In this document: one piece after another, positions 8,819 through 17,577 of the stretch
Numbering within the stretch: position 1 is the stretch's first letter
Layout of the letters: every line of letters starts with the position of its first letter
DNA from: Corynebacterium pollutisoli
GTDB taxonomy: Bacteria > Actinomycetota > Actinomycetes > Mycobacteriales > Mycobacteriaceae
Assembly: GCF_900177745.1 (NCBI RefSeq)
Contig: NZ_FXAR01000009.1
Location: forward strand, 1-64,000
Reading direction: 5' to 3'
Length of the DNA stretch: 64,000 nucleotides
The notes under the pieces: model-generated
Database searches by the model: none
Seen by the model: the letters and a program-made list of their open reading frames with translations, nothing else
Told to the model about the DNA's origin: nothing
Position numbers and translations under genes: made by a program

Positions 8819-8846
8819 GGCCCCATCCCACGTTCGGGATGGGGCC
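8819..8846 (+). terminator. Terminator of tRNA-Val(CAC)
   Basis: GGCCCCATCCC (8819-8829) pairs perfectly with GGGATGGGGCC (8836-8846) around a 6-nt loop, followed by a short T/C-rich run. Confidence 0.85.
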
Positions 8847-8886
8847 TTCCGCATTTCCGGTCCATCGAAGGATTGAGATGTCAATC

Positions 8887-8903
8887 ATACCCACGTAGGG
8901 TAT
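8887..8903. promoter_or_regulatory. CsoR-like copper operator
   Basis: The palindrome ATACCCACGTAGGGTAT has 6-bp arms ATACCC/GGGTAT with a 5-bp centre. This matches the known CsoR operator style (ATACCC...GGGTAT) that controls copper efflux genes in many Gram-positive bacteria. It lies upstream of the copC operon, and a near-twin is at 17546. Binding by CsoR is an inference. Confidence 0.7.
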
Positions 8904-9020
8904 AGGTATCCGTCAGAAGTTGGAGCAACGTGCCTCGGATCACAGTTTCCGCTGGTGGGGAATGAACTCGCTGGCCGCAGCCTTGTATGACGCAGCAACG
9001 TTCTGTGGAATTGAATGAAA

Positions 9021-9104
9021 TTCCCGGCCCCGGGAACGGGCCCGGGAACTATGTCCCCCACCACAGCGACAGCTCTATTGATGCCCGCACGGTGCGGGTA
9101 TCGT
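9021..9104 (+). promoter_or_regulatory. Leader of copC with two further inverted repeats and a candidate -10
   Basis: Within the 241-bp gap between the operator and copC there is TTCCCGG-CC-CCGGGAA (9021-9036), and CCCGCAC-G-GTGCGGG (9084-9098) directly followed by TATCGT (9099-9104), a possible -10. These could be a second regulator site and promoter. No gene is visible in 8847-9144. Confidence 0.35.
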
Positions 9105-9144
9105 ATGTCCCTGACAACATTCCCGGATCCGAAGAGAAGCGAAG

Positions 9145-9729
9145 GTGAATCTCCCCGTGTCGCAGCCCCGCACCCGTGTCACGGCGATCGTAGCAGCGGT
9201 CGCCGCCCTGGCGCTGGCGTCCCCGGTGGCCTCGGCCCACGACGTCGTCATCGGCGGTAACCCCGCTAACGAGGAGGTCGTGCAGGAGTTCCCGGAGATC
9301 ATCGAGCTGGAGTTCTCCGGCTACGTGAAGGAAGACTTCAACACGTTCGCCATCTCGGACATCGACTCCGGGGAGATCCTCTTCTCCGGCCCGCCGACCA
9401 TCGACGGTCGCATGGTGAGTATCGAGGTCCCGGAGGACGTCGACCCGGGCGCCGGTGATTACCGCATCGGCTTCCAGATCACGTCCTCCGACGGTCACTC
9501 CACCCGCGGAATGACCACCTTCACGGTGGCCGGCGAGCGGGAGTCCGGTGCCACCGACTCCGCGCCTGAAACGACGACCGTCGACGACGGGACGTCGCAA
9601 AGCGCGGACACGGAGGCCGGAATGCTGCAGGGTCCGCTCGTGTGGATCCTGGCAGGCGTGGGCATACTCGCCATCCTCGGCGTCATCGTCATGATGCTCG
9701 CCCGGGGACGACACAACACACAGGAGTAG
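9145..9729 (+). CDS. copC: CopC-domain copper resistance protein, membrane-anchored
   Basis: This 194-residue exported protein has a signal peptide (residues about 10-31, cleaved after A-S-A so that His would be the mature N-terminus), a CopC beta-barrel domain at about 32-130 ending in S-S-D-G-H-S-T-R-G, a Ser/Thr-rich linker, and a C-terminal transmembrane helix at about 165-187. An N-terminal His and the late His are the usual Cu(II) ligands. GTG 9145 is used; GTG 9157 is an alternative. It is first in the operon with the PCu(A)C-like lipoprotein (2 bp apart) and DyP. The upstream CsoR-like site suggests copper induction. Confidence 0.9.
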   Translation: MNLPVSQPRTRVTAIVAAVAALALASPVASAHDVVIGGNPANEEVVQEFPEIIELEFSGYVKEDFNTFAISDIDSGEILFSGPPTIDGRMVSIEVPEDVDPGAGDYRIGFQITSSDGHSTRGMTTFTVAGERESGATDSAPETTTVDDGTSQSADTEAGMLQGPLVWILAGVGILAILGVIVMMLARGRHNTQE

Positions 9730-9731
9730 AA

Positions 9732-10358
9732 ATGTTCACCCGAGGCCGTATCGCACTGTCCGTTCTCGCCGTCTCCGCCCTCACCCTCGTGGGCTGCACC
9801 GACAACGGTGATGACGCCACCACCACCGGCACGGCAACCGCCACCGCGACCACCGCCGCAGCCGACGCCACCGACGCCACCGCCGAGGGCGAGAACGCTG
9901 AATGGGTCACCTTCACCGAGGGCTTCGTCAAGGCCAAGCCCGCCGAGAAGGACATGACCGGCATCTTCGGCATCTTCACCAACAACAGCGACGAGGACAT
10001 CAACATCGTCGGCTTCACCTCCAACCTCGACGTCCCGACCTACGAGCTGCACGAGGTCGTCGACGGTGTCATGCAGATGAAGCCGGGCGGCTTCGTCCTG
10101 CCCGCCGGCGAGGAGTACGAGCTCAAGCCGGGCGGCGATCACATGATGCTCATGGACTACACCGAGCCGATCGAGGCCGGCGACACCATCGACATTGTCC
10201 TCGAGTTCGGTGACGGCTCCACGCAGGAGGTCAAGGACCTGCCGGTCCGCACCATCGCCTCCGGCGAGGAGAGCTACGGTGCCGACGGCTCCCTCCAGGG
10301 CCACCAGATGGGTGAGAACCACGGTGGCGCCGACGAGTCCGCCGAGATGCCCCACTAA
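9732..10358 (+). CDS. PCu(A)C-type copper chaperone lipoprotein
   Basis: This 208-residue protein has a lipoprotein signal peptide with lipobox L-V-G-C near residues 19-22, a Thr/Ala-rich linker, and a PCu(A)C domain (DUF461). The copper-ligand pattern is visible: Y-E-L-H-E, then V-M-Q-M about ten residues on, and G-D-H-M-M-L-M. Such proteins bind Cu(I) outside the membrane and pass it to cytochrome oxidase or other acceptors. It lies between copC and the DyP peroxidase gene. The C-terminus is His/Met-containing (H-Q-M-G-E-N-H), possibly an extra metal site. Confidence 0.88.
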   Translation: MFTRGRIALSVLAVSALTLVGCTDNGDDATTTGTATATATTAAADATDATAEGENAEWVTFTEGFVKAKPAEKDMTGIFGIFTNNSDEDINIVGFTSNLDVPTYELHEVVDGVMQMKPGGFVLPAGEEYELKPGGDHMMLMDYTEPIEAGDTIDIVLEFGDGSTQEVKDLPVRTIASGEESYGADGSLQGHQMGENHGGADESAEMPH

Positions 10359-10397
10359 GCACCCCCGCACCACCCTGAAGGAAGTGACACCAGCGCA

Positions 10398-11663
10398 ATG
10401 TTCCCTCTGACCCGCCGTGGATTCCTCACCGGACTGTCGGTGACCGCCGGTGGCGCGGCCCTCGCGGCCTGCTCCACCGGGGAATCCGATCCCGCCGCGA
10501 CCACCAACCCCATGGCGCAGCAGGAGTCACCGGACCCGGCGGGCGACACCCCCCGGCTCTATGACGCCATCGTCCCCTTCGACGGTGAGCATCAGGCGGG
10601 TATCGCCACCCCGGCCCAGGCCAACCTCAACCTCATCGGCTTCAACTTCGTCGACGGGGTGGACCGGGGGGCGGTCTCCCGTCTCATGACGTCCTGGTCG
10701 GAGGACTCTCGGCGCCTGTGCACCGGTGAGACCCCGCTGGGCAGCCTGGAGCCGGAGCTGGTGGTCGCGCCCGCGAACCTCACCGTCACGTGCGGCTTCG
10801 GGCCGCGCGTGTTCGAGGTGATCGACGCCGTCGACAAGCGGCCGGACTGGCTGCGCCCGCTTCCCGAGTACAAGCTGGACCAGCTCGACGAGAAGTGGGG
10901 GCAGACCGACCTGGTCATCCAGGTCTGCTCCGACGACCCGACGATGCTCTCCCATGCCACGCGCCACCTCGTGCGGTCCGGCATGGACTACGCGCGGGTG
11001 CACTGGATGCAGCAGGGCTTCCTGCGCGCCGACGGTGCCCACACCCCGGGCGAGACCCCGCGCAACCTCTTCGGCCAGGTCGACGGAACCGTCAACCCCC
11101 GCGAGGAGGAGCAATTCGACGAGCAGGTGTGGATCGGGGACGACACCCCGGAGTGGATGCAGGGCTCCACCTCGATGGTCCTGCGCCGCATCAACATGAA
11201 CATGGACACGTGGGAGATGCTCGACCGTCCCTCCCGCGAGGAGGCCCTGGGCCGCACCCTCGACAACGGTGCCCCGCTGACCGGTGAGAACGAGTTCGAC
11301 GAGCCCGACTTCGAGGCCACCGACAAGTTCGGCCTGCCGGTCATCGACCACCAGAGCCACGTCTTCCGCGCCAAGCCGGCCGACGGTCACCCGGAGCAGC
11401 GCATCCTCCGCCGCCCCTACAACTACGACATCGCCCCAGAGCCGGGCAGCGAGCAGCTGTCCAACTCGGGCCTGGTGTTCATCTGCTACCAGAAGGACCC
11501 GGTCACGCAGTACGACCCGATCCAGCAGCGTCTCGACGAGGCCGACCGCATGAACGAGTGGATCACCCACATCGGTTCCGCGGTGTACTGGATGCCGCCG
11601 GGCACCAGCGCCGACGGTTCCACCGGCGACGCCTACTGGGGGCAGCGCCTGCTGGAGGCGTGA
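10398..11663 (+). CDS. Dyp-type heme peroxidase with Tat lipoprotein signal
   Basis: This 421-residue dye-decolorising peroxidase is similar to EfeB. The N-terminus has a twin-arginine motif (L-T-R-R-G-F-L) and a lipobox-like L-A-A-C, so it is folded with heme before Tat export and is probably lipid-anchored. The family G-x-x-D-G motif appears as G-Q-V-D-G-T near residue 230. The likely proximal heme His is in D-H-Q-S-H-V-F-R near 315. As the third gene of a copper operon it may oxidise Cu(I) or handle copper-driven peroxide. The link to copper is from context; the family call is firm. Confidence 0.9.
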   Translation: MFPLTRRGFLTGLSVTAGGAALAACSTGESDPAATTNPMAQQESPDPAGDTPRLYDAIVPFDGEHQAGIATPAQANLNLIGFNFVDGVDRGAVSRLMTSWSEDSRRLCTGETPLGSLEPELVVAPANLTVTCGFGPRVFEVIDAVDKRPDWLRPLPEYKLDQLDEKWGQTDLVIQVCSDDPTMLSHATRHLVRSGMDYARVHWMQQGFLRADGAHTPGETPRNLFGQVDGTVNPREEEQFDEQVWIGDDTPEWMQGSTSMVLRRINMNMDTWEMLDRPSREEALGRTLDNGAPLTGENEFDEPDFEATDKFGLPVIDHQSHVFRAKPADGHPEQRILRRPYNYDIAPEPGSEQLSNSGLVFICYQKDPVTQYDPIQQRLDEADRMNEWITHIGSAVYWMPPGTSADGSTGDAYWGQRLLEA

Positions 11664-11776
11664 CGACGCCGCGCACACCGGACGCGGCACGGGCACTGTG
11701 GTGGTCCCCGTGCCGCGTCGCCCGTCCTCCGACGCTTCCCCGCACCGCCACTGCGGGCCGCGGCCACCCCGCGGGG

Positions 11777-11908
11777 TAGTATGTTGCGCGAAGCGTCTGC
11801 GCCCTGCACACCGGTGGGGGATCGCAGCCGTGCCCGTCAGAGACAAGCAGGCAGCGGCCAGGTATGCCGCCGCCTGCGCGAGCGCAAGTTAAGGAGCGCA
11901 GCACACTC
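11777..11908 (+). promoter_or_regulatory. thrS leader: -10, possible 20-codon leader ORF and SD-sequestering stem
   Basis: TAGTAT at 11777-11782 is a likely -10. The leader of about 120 nt holds a short frame from GTG 11830 to TAA 11892, which ends in the thrS Shine-Dalgarno (AAGGAG, 11891-11896). CTGCGC (11874-11879) can pair with GCGCAG (11896-11901) around the SD. This suggests translational control of thrS, but no T-box consensus was recognised. Confidence 0.4.
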
Positions 11909-13966
11909 ATGGTGAACACCACCGCCCCCGCTTTCCCGTCCTTCACGGTCCCGGCCGGCACTCCCGTCGGCACCGCGATGCGGGAGCTGGATCTGCCGAA
12001 CAAGGGCCCGGACGCGATCGTCGTGGTCCAGGACGCCGAGGGCAACCTCCGCGACCTGTCCCACACCCCGGAGACCGACGCCGAGTTCACGCCCGTCCCG
12101 GCCAGCTCCGAGGCCGGCCGCTCCGTGATCCGCCACTCCTGCGCCCACGTGCTGGCCCAGGCCGTCCAGGCCGAGTTCCCGGGCACGAAGCTGGGCATCG
12201 GCCCGGCCATCGACAACGGCTTCTACTACGACTTCCAGGTCGCCGAGCCCTTCACCCCGGAGGATCTCAGGAGGATCGAGAAGCGGATGAAGAAGATCAT
12301 CAAGTCGGGCCAGAAGTTCGAGCGCCGCACCTACGCCTCCACCGAGGCTGCCGCCGAGGAGCTGGCGAACGAGCCCTTCAAGCTGGAGCTCGTCGCCGAC
12401 AAGGGCAACATCGACCCCGACTCGGACGAGGCCACGGAGATCGGCGCCGGTGCACTGACCGCATACGACAACCTCAACCCGCGCACCGGCGAGGTCGAGT
12501 GGTCGGACATGTGCCGTGGCCCGCACGTGCCCACCACCCGCTACATCCCGGCGTTCGCCATCACCCGTTCCTCCGCCGCCTACTGGCGCGGCGACCAGGA
12601 CAACGCCGGCCTGCAGCGCATCTACGGCACCGCCTGGGAGGACAAGGAGTCCCTCGAGGAGTACCAGCACATGCTGGCCGAGGCGGAGAAGCGCGACCAC
12701 CGTCGCCTGGGCTCCGAACTCGACCTGTTCTCCTTCCCGGACGAGATCGGCTCCGGTTTCCCGGTGTTCCACCCCAACGGCGGCATCATCCGCCTGGAGA
12801 TGGAGGAGCACTCCCGCCGCCGCCACATCGAGGCGGGCTACTCCTTCGTCAACACCCCGCACATCACCAAGGGTGACCTGTTCCAGAAGTCCGGCCACCT
12901 GGACTTCTACAAGGACGGCATGTTCCCGCCGCTGCAGCTCGACGCTGAGTACGACGAGGACGGCAACGAGACCAAGCCGGGCCAGGACTACTACGCCAAG
13001 CCGATGAACTGCCCGATGCACAACCTCATCTTCGCGTCGCGCGGGCGTTCCTACCGTGAGCTGCCGCTGCGTCTGTTCGAGTTCGGCACGGTCTACCGCT
13101 ACGAGAAGTCCGGCGTCATCCACGGCCTCACCCGCGCCCGCGGCTTCACGCAGGACGACGCCCACATCTACTGCACCGAGGACCAGCTCGAGGTCGAGCT
13201 GACCTCCGTCCTGGAGTTCATCATCTCCCTGCTCAAGGACTACGGCCTCGACGACTTCTACCTCGAGCTGTCGACCCGGGATCCGAAGAAGTCGGTCGGT
13301 TCGGACGAGATCTGGGAGCGTTCCACCGAGATCCTGCAGCGCGTGGCCGACAACTCCGGCCTGCATCTCGTGCCGGACCCGGAGGGTGCCGCCTTCTACG
13401 GCCCGAAGATCTCCGTCCAGGCCCGCGACGCCATCGGCCGCACCTGGCAGATGTCGACCGTCCAGCTGGACTTCAACCTGCCGGAGCGTTTCGACCTCGA
13501 GTACACCGCGAACGACGGCACCAAGAAGCGCCCCATCATGATCCACCGCGCGCTCTTCGGCTCCATCGAGCGATTCTTCGGCGTCCTCCTCGAGCACTAC
13601 GCCGGCGCGTTCCCGGTGTGGCTGGCCCCGCACCAGGTCATGGGTATCCCGGTGGCGGAGGACTTCTCCCCCCACCTGGAGGAGATCACCGCGGAGCTGC
13701 GTAAGCGCGGCATCCGCGCCGACGTCGACACCTCGGACGACCGCATGCAGAAGAAGATCCGCAACCACACCACCGGCAAGGTGCCCTTCATGCTGCTGGC
13801 CGGTGCGCGCGACGTGGAGGCGGACGCCGTGAGCTTCCGTTTCCTCGACGGCACCCAGGTCAACGGCGTGCCGGTGGCCGAGGCGATCGAGCTCATCGAC
13901 GCCTGGGTCTCCGACCGTGTCAACGAGCAGCCGAGCGAGGAAGCCCTTGCAGCCCGCCGCAGCTAA
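11909..13966 (+). CDS. thrS: Threonyl-tRNA synthetase
   Basis: This 685-residue class II synthetase charges tRNA-Thr. The order is an N-terminal TGS-like domain (about 1-70), an editing domain with H-S-C-A-H-V near 77 and D-M-C-R-G-P-H near 205, the catalytic core (motif 2 near F-R-Y-E-K-S-G-V; zinc-site Cys in N-C-P-M-H), and an anticodon-binding C-terminus. ATG 11909 follows AAGGAG at 11891, a slightly long 12-nt gap. Its end overlaps the HIT gene, starting the thrS-HIT-pgsA-patA-pimA cluster that is conserved in mycolata. Confidence 0.97.
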   Translation: MVNTTAPAFPSFTVPAGTPVGTAMRELDLPNKGPDAIVVVQDAEGNLRDLSHTPETDAEFTPVPASSEAGRSVIRHSCAHVLAQAVQAEFPGTKLGIGPAIDNGFYYDFQVAEPFTPEDLRRIEKRMKKIIKSGQKFERRTYASTEAAAEELANEPFKLELVADKGNIDPDSDEATEIGAGALTAYDNLNPRTGEVEWSDMCRGPHVPTTRYIPAFAITRSSAAYWRGDQDNAGLQRIYGTAWEDKESLEEYQHMLAEAEKRDHRRLGSELDLFSFPDEIGSGFPVFHPNGGIIRLEMEEHSRRRHIEAGYSFVNTPHITKGDLFQKSGHLDFYKDGMFPPLQLDAEYDEDGNETKPGQDYYAKPMNCPMHNLIFASRGRSYRELPLRLFEFGTVYRYEKSGVIHGLTRARGFTQDDAHIYCTEDQLEVELTSVLEFIISLLKDYGLDDFYLELSTRDPKKSVGSDEIWERSTEILQRVADNSGLHLVPDPEGAAFYGPKISVQARDAIGRTWQMSTVQLDFNLPERFDLEYTANDGTKKRPIMIHRALFGSIERFFGVLLEHYAGAFPVWLAPHQVMGIPVAEDFSPHLEEITAELRKRGIRADVDTSDDRMQKKIRNHTTGKVPFMLLAGARDVEADAVSFRFLDGTQVNGVPVAEAIELIDAWVSDRVNEQPSEEALAARRS

Positions 13967-14507
13967 CACCTGGACCGACACCGGCGTCGGCGAGGAGGAC
14001 GCGCTCACCCGCCTGTGGGCGCCGTACCGGATGGGCTACATCAGGAATCGCCCGGCCGCCGGTGCGGAGAAGCCCTCCGACCCGTTCGTCGAGGCGCCGA
14101 AGATGTCCGACGAGGACGCCCTCATCGTCGCCCGCGGTGAGCTGGTGTACGCGATCCTCAACCTGTACCCGTACAACGCCGGGCACATGATGGTCATCCC
14201 GTACCGCCAGACGGCCGACCTCGAGGACCTCTCGCCGGAGGAGATGACGGAGCTCATGGGTTTCGTCACCACCGCGGTGAAGGTGCTCAAGAAGGTGTCC
14301 AACCCGGAGGGCATCAACGTCGGGTTCAACCTGGGCAAGGCCTCGGGCGGGTCGGTGGGTGACCACATCCACATGCACATCGTGCCGCGCTGGTCGGGGG
14401 ACGCGAACTTCCTGACCATCCTCGGGGGCACGAAGGTGCTGCCGCAGCTGCTGCGGGATACCCGTGCGCTGCTCGCCGAGGCCTGGGTGGAGGTCGAGCG
14501 TGCTTAG
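13947..14507 (+). CDS. HIT-family nucleotide hydrolase/phosphorylase
   Basis: This protein of about 186 residues has the histidine triad [10 protein letters not shown] (written H-phi-H-phi-H) near residue 138. HIT enzymes act on nucleotide phosphates such as Ap4A. It is the orthologue by position of Rv2613c, which is an Ap4A phosphorylase-like protein. The start is ambiguous: TTG 13947 has GAGGAAG three bases upstream and shortens the overlap with thrS; GTG 13917 is the alternative. The stop overlaps the pgsA start by 8 nt. Confidence 0.85.
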   Translation: MQPAAANTWTDTGVGEEDALTRLWAPYRMGYIRNRPAAGAEKPSDPFVEAPKMSDEDALIVARGELVYAILNLYPYNAGHMMVIPYRQTADLEDLSPEEMTELMGFVTTAVKVLKKVSNPEGINVGFNLGKASGGSVGDHIHMHIVPRWSGDANFLTILGGTKVLPQLLRDTRALLAEAWVEVERA

Positions 14508-15168
14508 CACCCGCGGACGACGGCACGCGTCGGTGGTCGTGGAGCCGGTGGCGCGGGGTCTCCTGCGCCTCGGTCTGACCCCCAACGTGGTCACCGTCAT
14601 CGGAGCGGTCATCACGTGCGCCATCGCGGTGCTGCTCATCCCGCAGGGCCACCTGTTCACCGCGGCGGTGGCCTCGGGGCTGTTCGCCGCCTTCGACCTC
14701 GTCGACGGCACTATGGCCCGGCTGCGGGGCGGCGGCACGCGTTTCGGCGCGACGCTCGACGCCACGTGCGACCGCATCACCGACGGCGCGCTCTTCGCCG
14801 CGATCACGTGGTGGCTCATCTTCTCCTACGACGCCTACCCGGCGCTCGTCGTCGCCTCCTTCGTCGTGCTCATCGCCTCGCAGGTGACCTCGTACGTCAA
14901 GGCGCGTGGCGAGGCGAGCGGCTTCACCATCCTCGGCGGTCTCGTCGAACGCCCGGAGCGCCTCATCGTCGGCCTCGTGGGCGTCGGCCTGCAGGGCCTC
15001 GGCGTGCCGTACGCCATCGACGTCGCCCTCTGGGCGCTTGCGGCCGGGTCCGTGTACACCGTCGTCCAGCGGCTCCTCACGGCCTCCCGTAACCCGGAGG
15101 CGCTCGAGCGCATCGCCCCGCCGCCGGGCACCCGTGACGCCGACCCGCAGGGGGCCGCCAGCCGATGA
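14500..15168 (+). CDS. pgsA: Phosphatidylinositol phosphate synthase (CDP-alcohol phosphatidyltransferase)
   Basis: This 222-residue membrane enzyme has the CDP-alcohol signature at about 67-90: D-x-x-D-G-T-x-A-R, then G, then D-x-x-x-D. In mycolata this enzyme joins CDP-diacylglycerol and inositol-3-phosphate to make phosphatidylinositol phosphate, the precursor of PIMs, LM and LAM. Four or more hydrophobic segments are visible. GTG 14500 has a GGAGG just upstream and overlaps the HIT stop. It is followed by patA with an ATGA overlap, so the genes form one operon. Confidence 0.92.
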   Translation: MLSTRGRRHASVVVEPVARGLLRLGLTPNVVTVIGAVITCAIAVLLIPQGHLFTAAVASGLFAAFDLVDGTMARLRGGGTRFGATLDATCDRITDGALFAAITWWLIFSYDAYPALVVASFVVLIASQVTSYVKARGEASGFTILGGLVERPERLIVGLVGVGLQGLGVPYAIDVALWALAAGSVYTVVQRLLTASRNPEALERIAPPPGTRDADPQGAASR

Positions 15169-16031
15169 GCGTCGATCCGGTGGCCCTGGGCTATCTCGCC
15201 GGGTGGAAGGTGGTGCGGCACCTGCCGCAACCGGTCGTCGAGAAGCTCTTCGACGCCGCCGCCGACCGCGCCTGCGATGACGGCCGCGGCATGGACATGC
15301 TGCGCCGCAACCTCACGCGCGTCGTCGGCGCGGAGAACGTCACGCGCGATCTGGTGCGCGCGTCGATGCGTTCCTACGCGCGGTACTGGCGGGAGGCGTT
15401 CCGCCTCCCGTCGATGCTCGACGACCCGCTTCTCGACGCCCGCCTCGCCGCCGGAGTCACCGGCCGCGAGCACCTCGACGCCTCCCTGGCGCGCGGTCGG
15501 GGAGTGATCCTCACCCTGCCGCACTCGGGCAACTGGGACATGGCCGGGCTCTACCTCACGCGCATCCACGGGCAGTTCACCACCGTGGCGGAGCGGCTGA
15601 GGCCGGAGGTGCTTTACCGGGCGTTCGTCGACTACCGCGAGACCCTCGGCTTCGAGGTGCTGCCGCTCACCGGTGGGCAGCCGCCCTACCCGCGGCTGCA
15701 GGAGGTCCTGGAGGCGGGTGGTGTCGTCGCCCTCATGGGGGAGCGCGACCTGCGCGGCACCGGCGTCCCGGTCGAGTTCTTCGGGGAGGAGACCACCTTC
15801 CCGCGGGGGTCCGCGCAGCTGGCCCTCGACACCGGCGCGGCGCTGCACGCGGTGCACTGCTGGTTCACCGCCGACGGTTGGGGGCTCAGCGCCTCCCCGG
15901 CGCTGGAGGTGGACACTCTCGAGGCGACCACACAGCGCATCGCCGACCAGTTCGCCGCCAACATCGCCGCGCACCCGGAGGACTGGCACATGCTGCAGCC
16001 CCAGTGGCCGGCGGACCGGAGGCGCCGATGA
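15165..16031 (+). CDS. patA: Phosphatidylinositol mannoside acyltransferase
   Basis: This 288-residue protein belongs to the LpxL/HtrB-like lysophospholipid acyltransferase family. The catalytic H-x4-D motif is H-S-G-N-W-D near residue 121, and a second block G-E-R-D-L near 193 matches the family. PatA acylates the mannose of PIM1/PIM2 at the cytoplasmic face of the membrane. The start overlaps the pgsA stop by 4 nt and its own stop overlaps the pimA start. The arrangement equals Rv2612c-Rv2611c-Rv2610c. Confidence 0.92.
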   Translation: MSVDPVALGYLAGWKVVRHLPQPVVEKLFDAAADRACDDGRGMDMLRRNLTRVVGAENVTRDLVRASMRSYARYWREAFRLPSMLDDPLLDARLAAGVTGREHLDASLARGRGVILTLPHSGNWDMAGLYLTRIHGQFTTVAERLRPEVLYRAFVDYRETLGFEVLPLTGGQPPYPRLQEVLEAGGVVALMGERDLRGTGVPVEFFGEETTFPRGSAQLALDTGAALHAVHCWFTADGWGLSASPALEVDTLEATTQRIADQFAANIAAHPEDWHMLQPQWPADRRRR

Positions 16032-17098
16032 GGATCGGCGTCGTCTGCCCCTACTCCTTCGACGAACCCGGCGGGGTTCAAGCCCACATCCTTGATCTTG
16101 CGCATGTGCTGCGCGGTCGGGGACACCATGTGGAGGTCCTCGGCCCGGCGTCGGAGGACACGGAGGTGCCGGAGTTCGTCACCCGCGGTGGGCGCAGCGT
16201 GCCGATCCGCTACAACGGTTCCGTGGCGCGCCTGAGCTTCGGCCCGGCGGTCCGCGCCAAGGTGCGCGACTTCCTCACCCGGGGGCGTTTCGACGTCCTC
16301 CACATCCACGAGCCGAACTCCCCGAGCTACTCCATGGTGGCGCTGTGGATGGCCACCGGGCCCGTCGTGGCCACGTACCACGCCTCCAGCTCCGGGTCCT
16401 TCATGCTGCAGCTGGCCCGGCCGCTGCTGCGCCCGGCGCTGGAGAAGATCCGCGGGGGCATCGCCGTCTCCGAGATGGCGCGGCGTTGGCAGGTCGAGCA
16501 GCTGGGCGGGGACCCGGTGCTCATCCCCAACGGCGTGGACACCGCGCGGTTCGCCGCCGCCCGCCGCGAGCCGGGGGCGAGGCCGGAGATCGTCTTCCTC
16601 GGCCGCCTCGACGAGCCCCGCAAGGGCCTCGACATCCTGCTCGCCGCGCTGGAACAGCTCGACCGGGACGTCCGGGTCACCGTCATCGGCGGCGGCCGCG
16701 AGAGGGAGGTCCCCGGCGTCGACTTCGTGGGGCGCGTCTCCGATGAGGAGAAGGCCGCCATCCTCGGCCGCGCCGACATCTACGTCGCCCCCAACACCGG
16801 CGGGGAGAGCTTCGGCATCGTCCTCGTCGAGGCGATGGCCGCCGGCTGCGCCGTGGTGGCCAGCGACATCGAGGCCTTCGCCGCCGTCGCCGACGACGCC
16901 GCCCTGCTCTTCGAGACCGGGTCGGCGTCCGCCCTCGCCGCGCAGCTGCGCCTGCTTCTCGACGACCCCGCCCTCCGCACCCGCCTCATCGCGGCGGGGG
17001 AGCGGCGGGCTGAGCGCTTCGACTGGGACACCGTCGCCTCCGACGTCCTCACCGTCTACGAGACCGTGGCCGACGGCACGACCGTGGGGGTGGAGTGA
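16028..17098 (+). CDS. pimA: Phosphatidylinositol alpha-mannosyltransferase
   Basis: This 356-residue GT4-family (GT-B fold) enzyme transfers the first mannose from GDP-mannose to phosphatidylinositol. The N-terminal G-G-V-Q-A-H near residue 15, H-E-P-N-S-P near 100, and the C-terminal nucleotide-site block N-T-G-G-E-S-F-G-I-V-L-V-E-A near 258 (E-x7-E) are visible. ATG 16028 overlaps the patA stop by 4 nt. It is the final committed step of the cluster that builds PIM anchors. Confidence 0.95.
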   Translation: MRIGVVCPYSFDEPGGVQAHILDLAHVLRGRGHHVEVLGPASEDTEVPEFVTRGGRSVPIRYNGSVARLSFGPAVRAKVRDFLTRGRFDVLHIHEPNSPSYSMVALWMATGPVVATYHASSSGSFMLQLARPLLRPALEKIRGGIAVSEMARRWQVEQLGGDPVLIPNGVDTARFAAARREPGARPEIVFLGRLDEPRKGLDILLAALEQLDRDVRVTVIGGGREREVPGVDFVGRVSDEEKAAILGRADIYVAPNTGGESFGIVLVEAMAAGCAVVASDIEAFAAVADDAALLFETGSASALAAQLRLLLDDPALRTRLIAAGERRAERFDWDTVASDVLTVYETVADGTTVGVE

Positions 17099-17538
17099 TG
17101 ATGTGGTGGATCCTGCTCGCCGTCGCGGTCACGGCCGTCCTGCTGTGGGCGTACTTCACGGCCCAGCGCCTCAACCGCCTGCACATCCGCACCGACGCCG
17201 CTCTCGCCTCCCTCCAGGCGGCGCTCGACCGGCGGGCCGCGGTGGTGGCGGCCCTGCTGCCGGAGGTGCGCGGCCTGGCGACGGCGGCGGAGGAGGTGCC
17301 GCTGGTGCACGGGGGCGTCGAGAAGCGCATCGCGCGGGAGCGCGACCTCTCGCAGGCCCTGGCCCCGTTGGACCTGCCGGCCCAGCTCATCGACGCCGAG
17401 GTGCGCGTGCAACTGGCGCACCGCTTCTACAACGACGCCGTCGCCGACACCCGGGCCCTGCGCCTGCGGCCCCTGGTGCGCGCGTTCCGCCTGGGCGGCA
17501 CCGCGCCGCTGCCGGAGTTCTTCGAGTACCGGGTGTGA
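17098..17538 (+). CDS. LemA-like membrane-anchored protein
   Basis: This protein of about 146 residues has one N-terminal transmembrane helix (residues 2-20) and a helical cytoplasmic or extracytoplasmic domain. The segment A-H-R-F-Y-N-D-A-V near 124 resembles the core of LemA proteins, whose function is unknown. Three start codons are possible (GTG 17095, ATG 17098, ATG 17101), all after G-G-A-G at 17092. It is translationally coupled to pimA. A role in envelope lipid assembly is only a guess from context. Confidence 0.75.
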   Translation: MMWWILLAVAVTAVLLWAYFTAQRLNRLHIRTDAALASLQAALDRRAAVVAALLPEVRGLATAAEEVPLVHGGVEKRIARERDLSQALAPLDLPAQLIDAEVRVQLAHRFYNDAVADTRALRLRPLVRAFRLGGTAPLPEFFEYRV

Positions 17539-17545
17539 CCCTTGC

Positions 17546-17561
17546 ATACCCGTACGGGTAT
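17546..17561. promoter_or_regulatory. CsoR-like operator inside a promoter
   Basis: ATACCCGTACGGGTAT is a perfect 16-bp palindrome and a near-twin of the site at 8887. It sits between a possible -35 (TTGCAT, 17543-17548, partly overlapping) and a possible -10 (CAGGAT, 17566-17571), which is ideal for repression of the next gene. Confidence 0.72.
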
Positions 17562-17577
17562 TGGCAGGATGGCGGGC

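Noticed and set aside
11864-11908. Extended thrS start upstream of ATG 11909
   Set aside because: It would place the start ahead of the Shine-Dalgarno AAGGAG and adds residues without similarity to ThrRS.
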